Positions 5,034-5,398 of a stretch of 5,398 nt of DNA are shown here, piece by piece. Location of the stretch: contig PWVP01000177.1 in the NCBI GenBank assembly GCA_003561815.1, positions 1 through 5,398 of the forward strand. Reading direction: 5' to 3'. A program made the position numbers and the translations under genes. Source of the DNA: Campylobacterota bacterium. Its GTDB lineage: Bacteria > Campylobacterota > Campylobacteria > Campylobacterales > SZUA-545. The notes below the pieces were generated by a model. That model made no database searches and was not told the DNA's origin. It was given only the letters and a program-made list of their open reading frames with translations. Each line of letters starts with the position of its first letter. Positions within the stretch are counted from its first letter, which is position 1.

Positions 5034-5398
5034 CCTGCTTCCTGATTTGAGATGAGATGCGGCGGCGTATCTCCTGGCCGATCGCCGCTGCTTTAAACCC
5101 CTCGGCCAGCACCGCCTCAGAGCAGACCCCGTGCGAAAAGGGGCGATCAAACACCCCTAGCCGCTGTGCCTCCCCCTGCCAGGAGGCCAGATAGAGCCCC
5201 GGCCAGCGGGCCAGCTTGAGTCTCAGCGAGAGGGCGAGCAAAAAGCGGCTATTGGCCCGCACAGGCAGACGCGGCTGCGCTTTAAGCGCCTTAAAAAAGC
5301 GCTTTGAGAGGCCAAGCTGGCTACAGAGCCGATCGGCGCTGATAAGCCGGCGCTGGATCAAAAGCCAGGGCAGCAGCAGCGCACAAAGCGGCTCCTCG
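5005..5398 (-). CDS. cca: Probable CCA tRNA nucleotidyltransferase, C-terminal 130 residues, runs off right edge
   Basis: Only the C-terminal part is visible, open to the window end and closed by TGA at 5007-5005. It lacks the catalytic head domain, which would lie outside the window. The visible part is helical and basic, rich in Leu, Arg and Ala. It reads PLCALLLPWLL, LGLSKRFFKALKAQ and, near the end, PFSHGVCSEAVLAEGFKAAAIGQEIRRRI. The last stretch resembles the body/tail region of class II CCA-adding enzymes, where a ligand loop is followed by a helix with a G-x-x-IG-x-x-I-type pattern. CCA enzymes repair or add the 3' CCA of tRNAs. Support also comes from position: cca directly before purU is an arrangement I recall from Campylobacter. 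The coding call is firm because the frame stays open and overlaps purU by 29 bases; the product name is tentative. A poly(A) polymerase-family relative is the main alternative. Confidence 0.6.
   Translation of the reverse strand, partial: EEPLCALLLPWLLIQRRLISADRLCSQLGLSKRFFKALKAQPRLPVRANSRFLLALSLRLKLARWPGLYLASWQGEAQRLGVFDRPFSHGVCSEAVLAEGFKAAAIGQEIRRRISSQIRKQDGKPLPTFN
5039..5043 (-). promoter_or_regulatory. Ribosome binding site deciding the purU start
   Basis: AGGAA on the minus strand lies 5 bases before ATG 5033-5031, within the end of the upstream coding region. It supports the 280-residue PurU over a version starting 39 codons earlier, whose added residues look like the wrong-frame shadow of the upstream gene. 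Confidence 0.65.

Noticed and set aside
5034..5150. A 39-residue N-terminal extension of PurU
   Set aside because: PurU homology begins exactly at the ATG at 5033, which has its own ribosome binding site. The added residues are the other frame of the upstream cca-like gene.

Overview
The window is a compact, single-direction block. Every supportable gene lies on the minus strand, so transcription runs from high to low coordinates. In transcription order it holds: the 3' end of a gene that is probably a CCA tRNA nucleotidyltransferase (cca, off the right edge), formyltetrahydrofolate deformylase (purU), an unassigned class I SAM-dependent methyltransferase, thioredoxin (trxA), a small membrane-anchored thioredoxin-like protein without the CxxC, thioredoxin reductase (trxB), 4-hydroxy-tetrahydrodipicolinate reductase (dapB), and the first 294 codons of amidophosphoribosyltransferase (purF, off the left edge). 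No RNA gene, mobile element, CRISPR array or long repeat was found. The only gaps between genes longer than 30 bases are 3503-3588 and 2635-2726.

Organism: the gene pairs cca-purU, trxA-trxB and dapB-purF are ones I recall as neighbours in Campylobacterota (Campylobacter, Sulfurimonas and Sulfurovum relatives). PurF carries the short propeptide and iron-sulfur-type cysteine of the Bacillus-like class rather than the E. coli form. Spot counts put GC in the mid-to-high fifties, well above typical Campylobacter. A vent or sulfur-oxidising lineage such as Hydrogenimonas or Nitratifractor relatives would fit. This placement is inference from gene order and protein flavour, not from a marker gene.

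Layout: cca and purU overlap by 29 bases, and purU overlaps the methyltransferase start by 4 bases, so these three are probably translationally coupled. An 86-base gap follows, with an A-rich stretch and an extended -10-like element that could start a trxA transcript. The thioredoxin-like gene begins 2 bases after the trxA stop, on a TTG. A 92-base gap before trxB contains three closely packed inverted repeats, the last of which covers part of the trxB ribosome binding site. trxB and dapB overlap by one base, and purF follows dapB after 27 bases.

Functionally the block joins one-carbon and purine metabolism (purU, purF), lysine/diaminopimelate synthesis (dapB) and the cytoplasmic thioredoxin system (trxA, trxB). 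The most interesting item is the gene between trxA and trxB. It looks like a membrane-tethered thioredoxin fold in which CGPC has become QEPV while the cis-proline is kept. The methyltransferase is the other gene of unknown role. The remainder is conserved housekeeping sequence.
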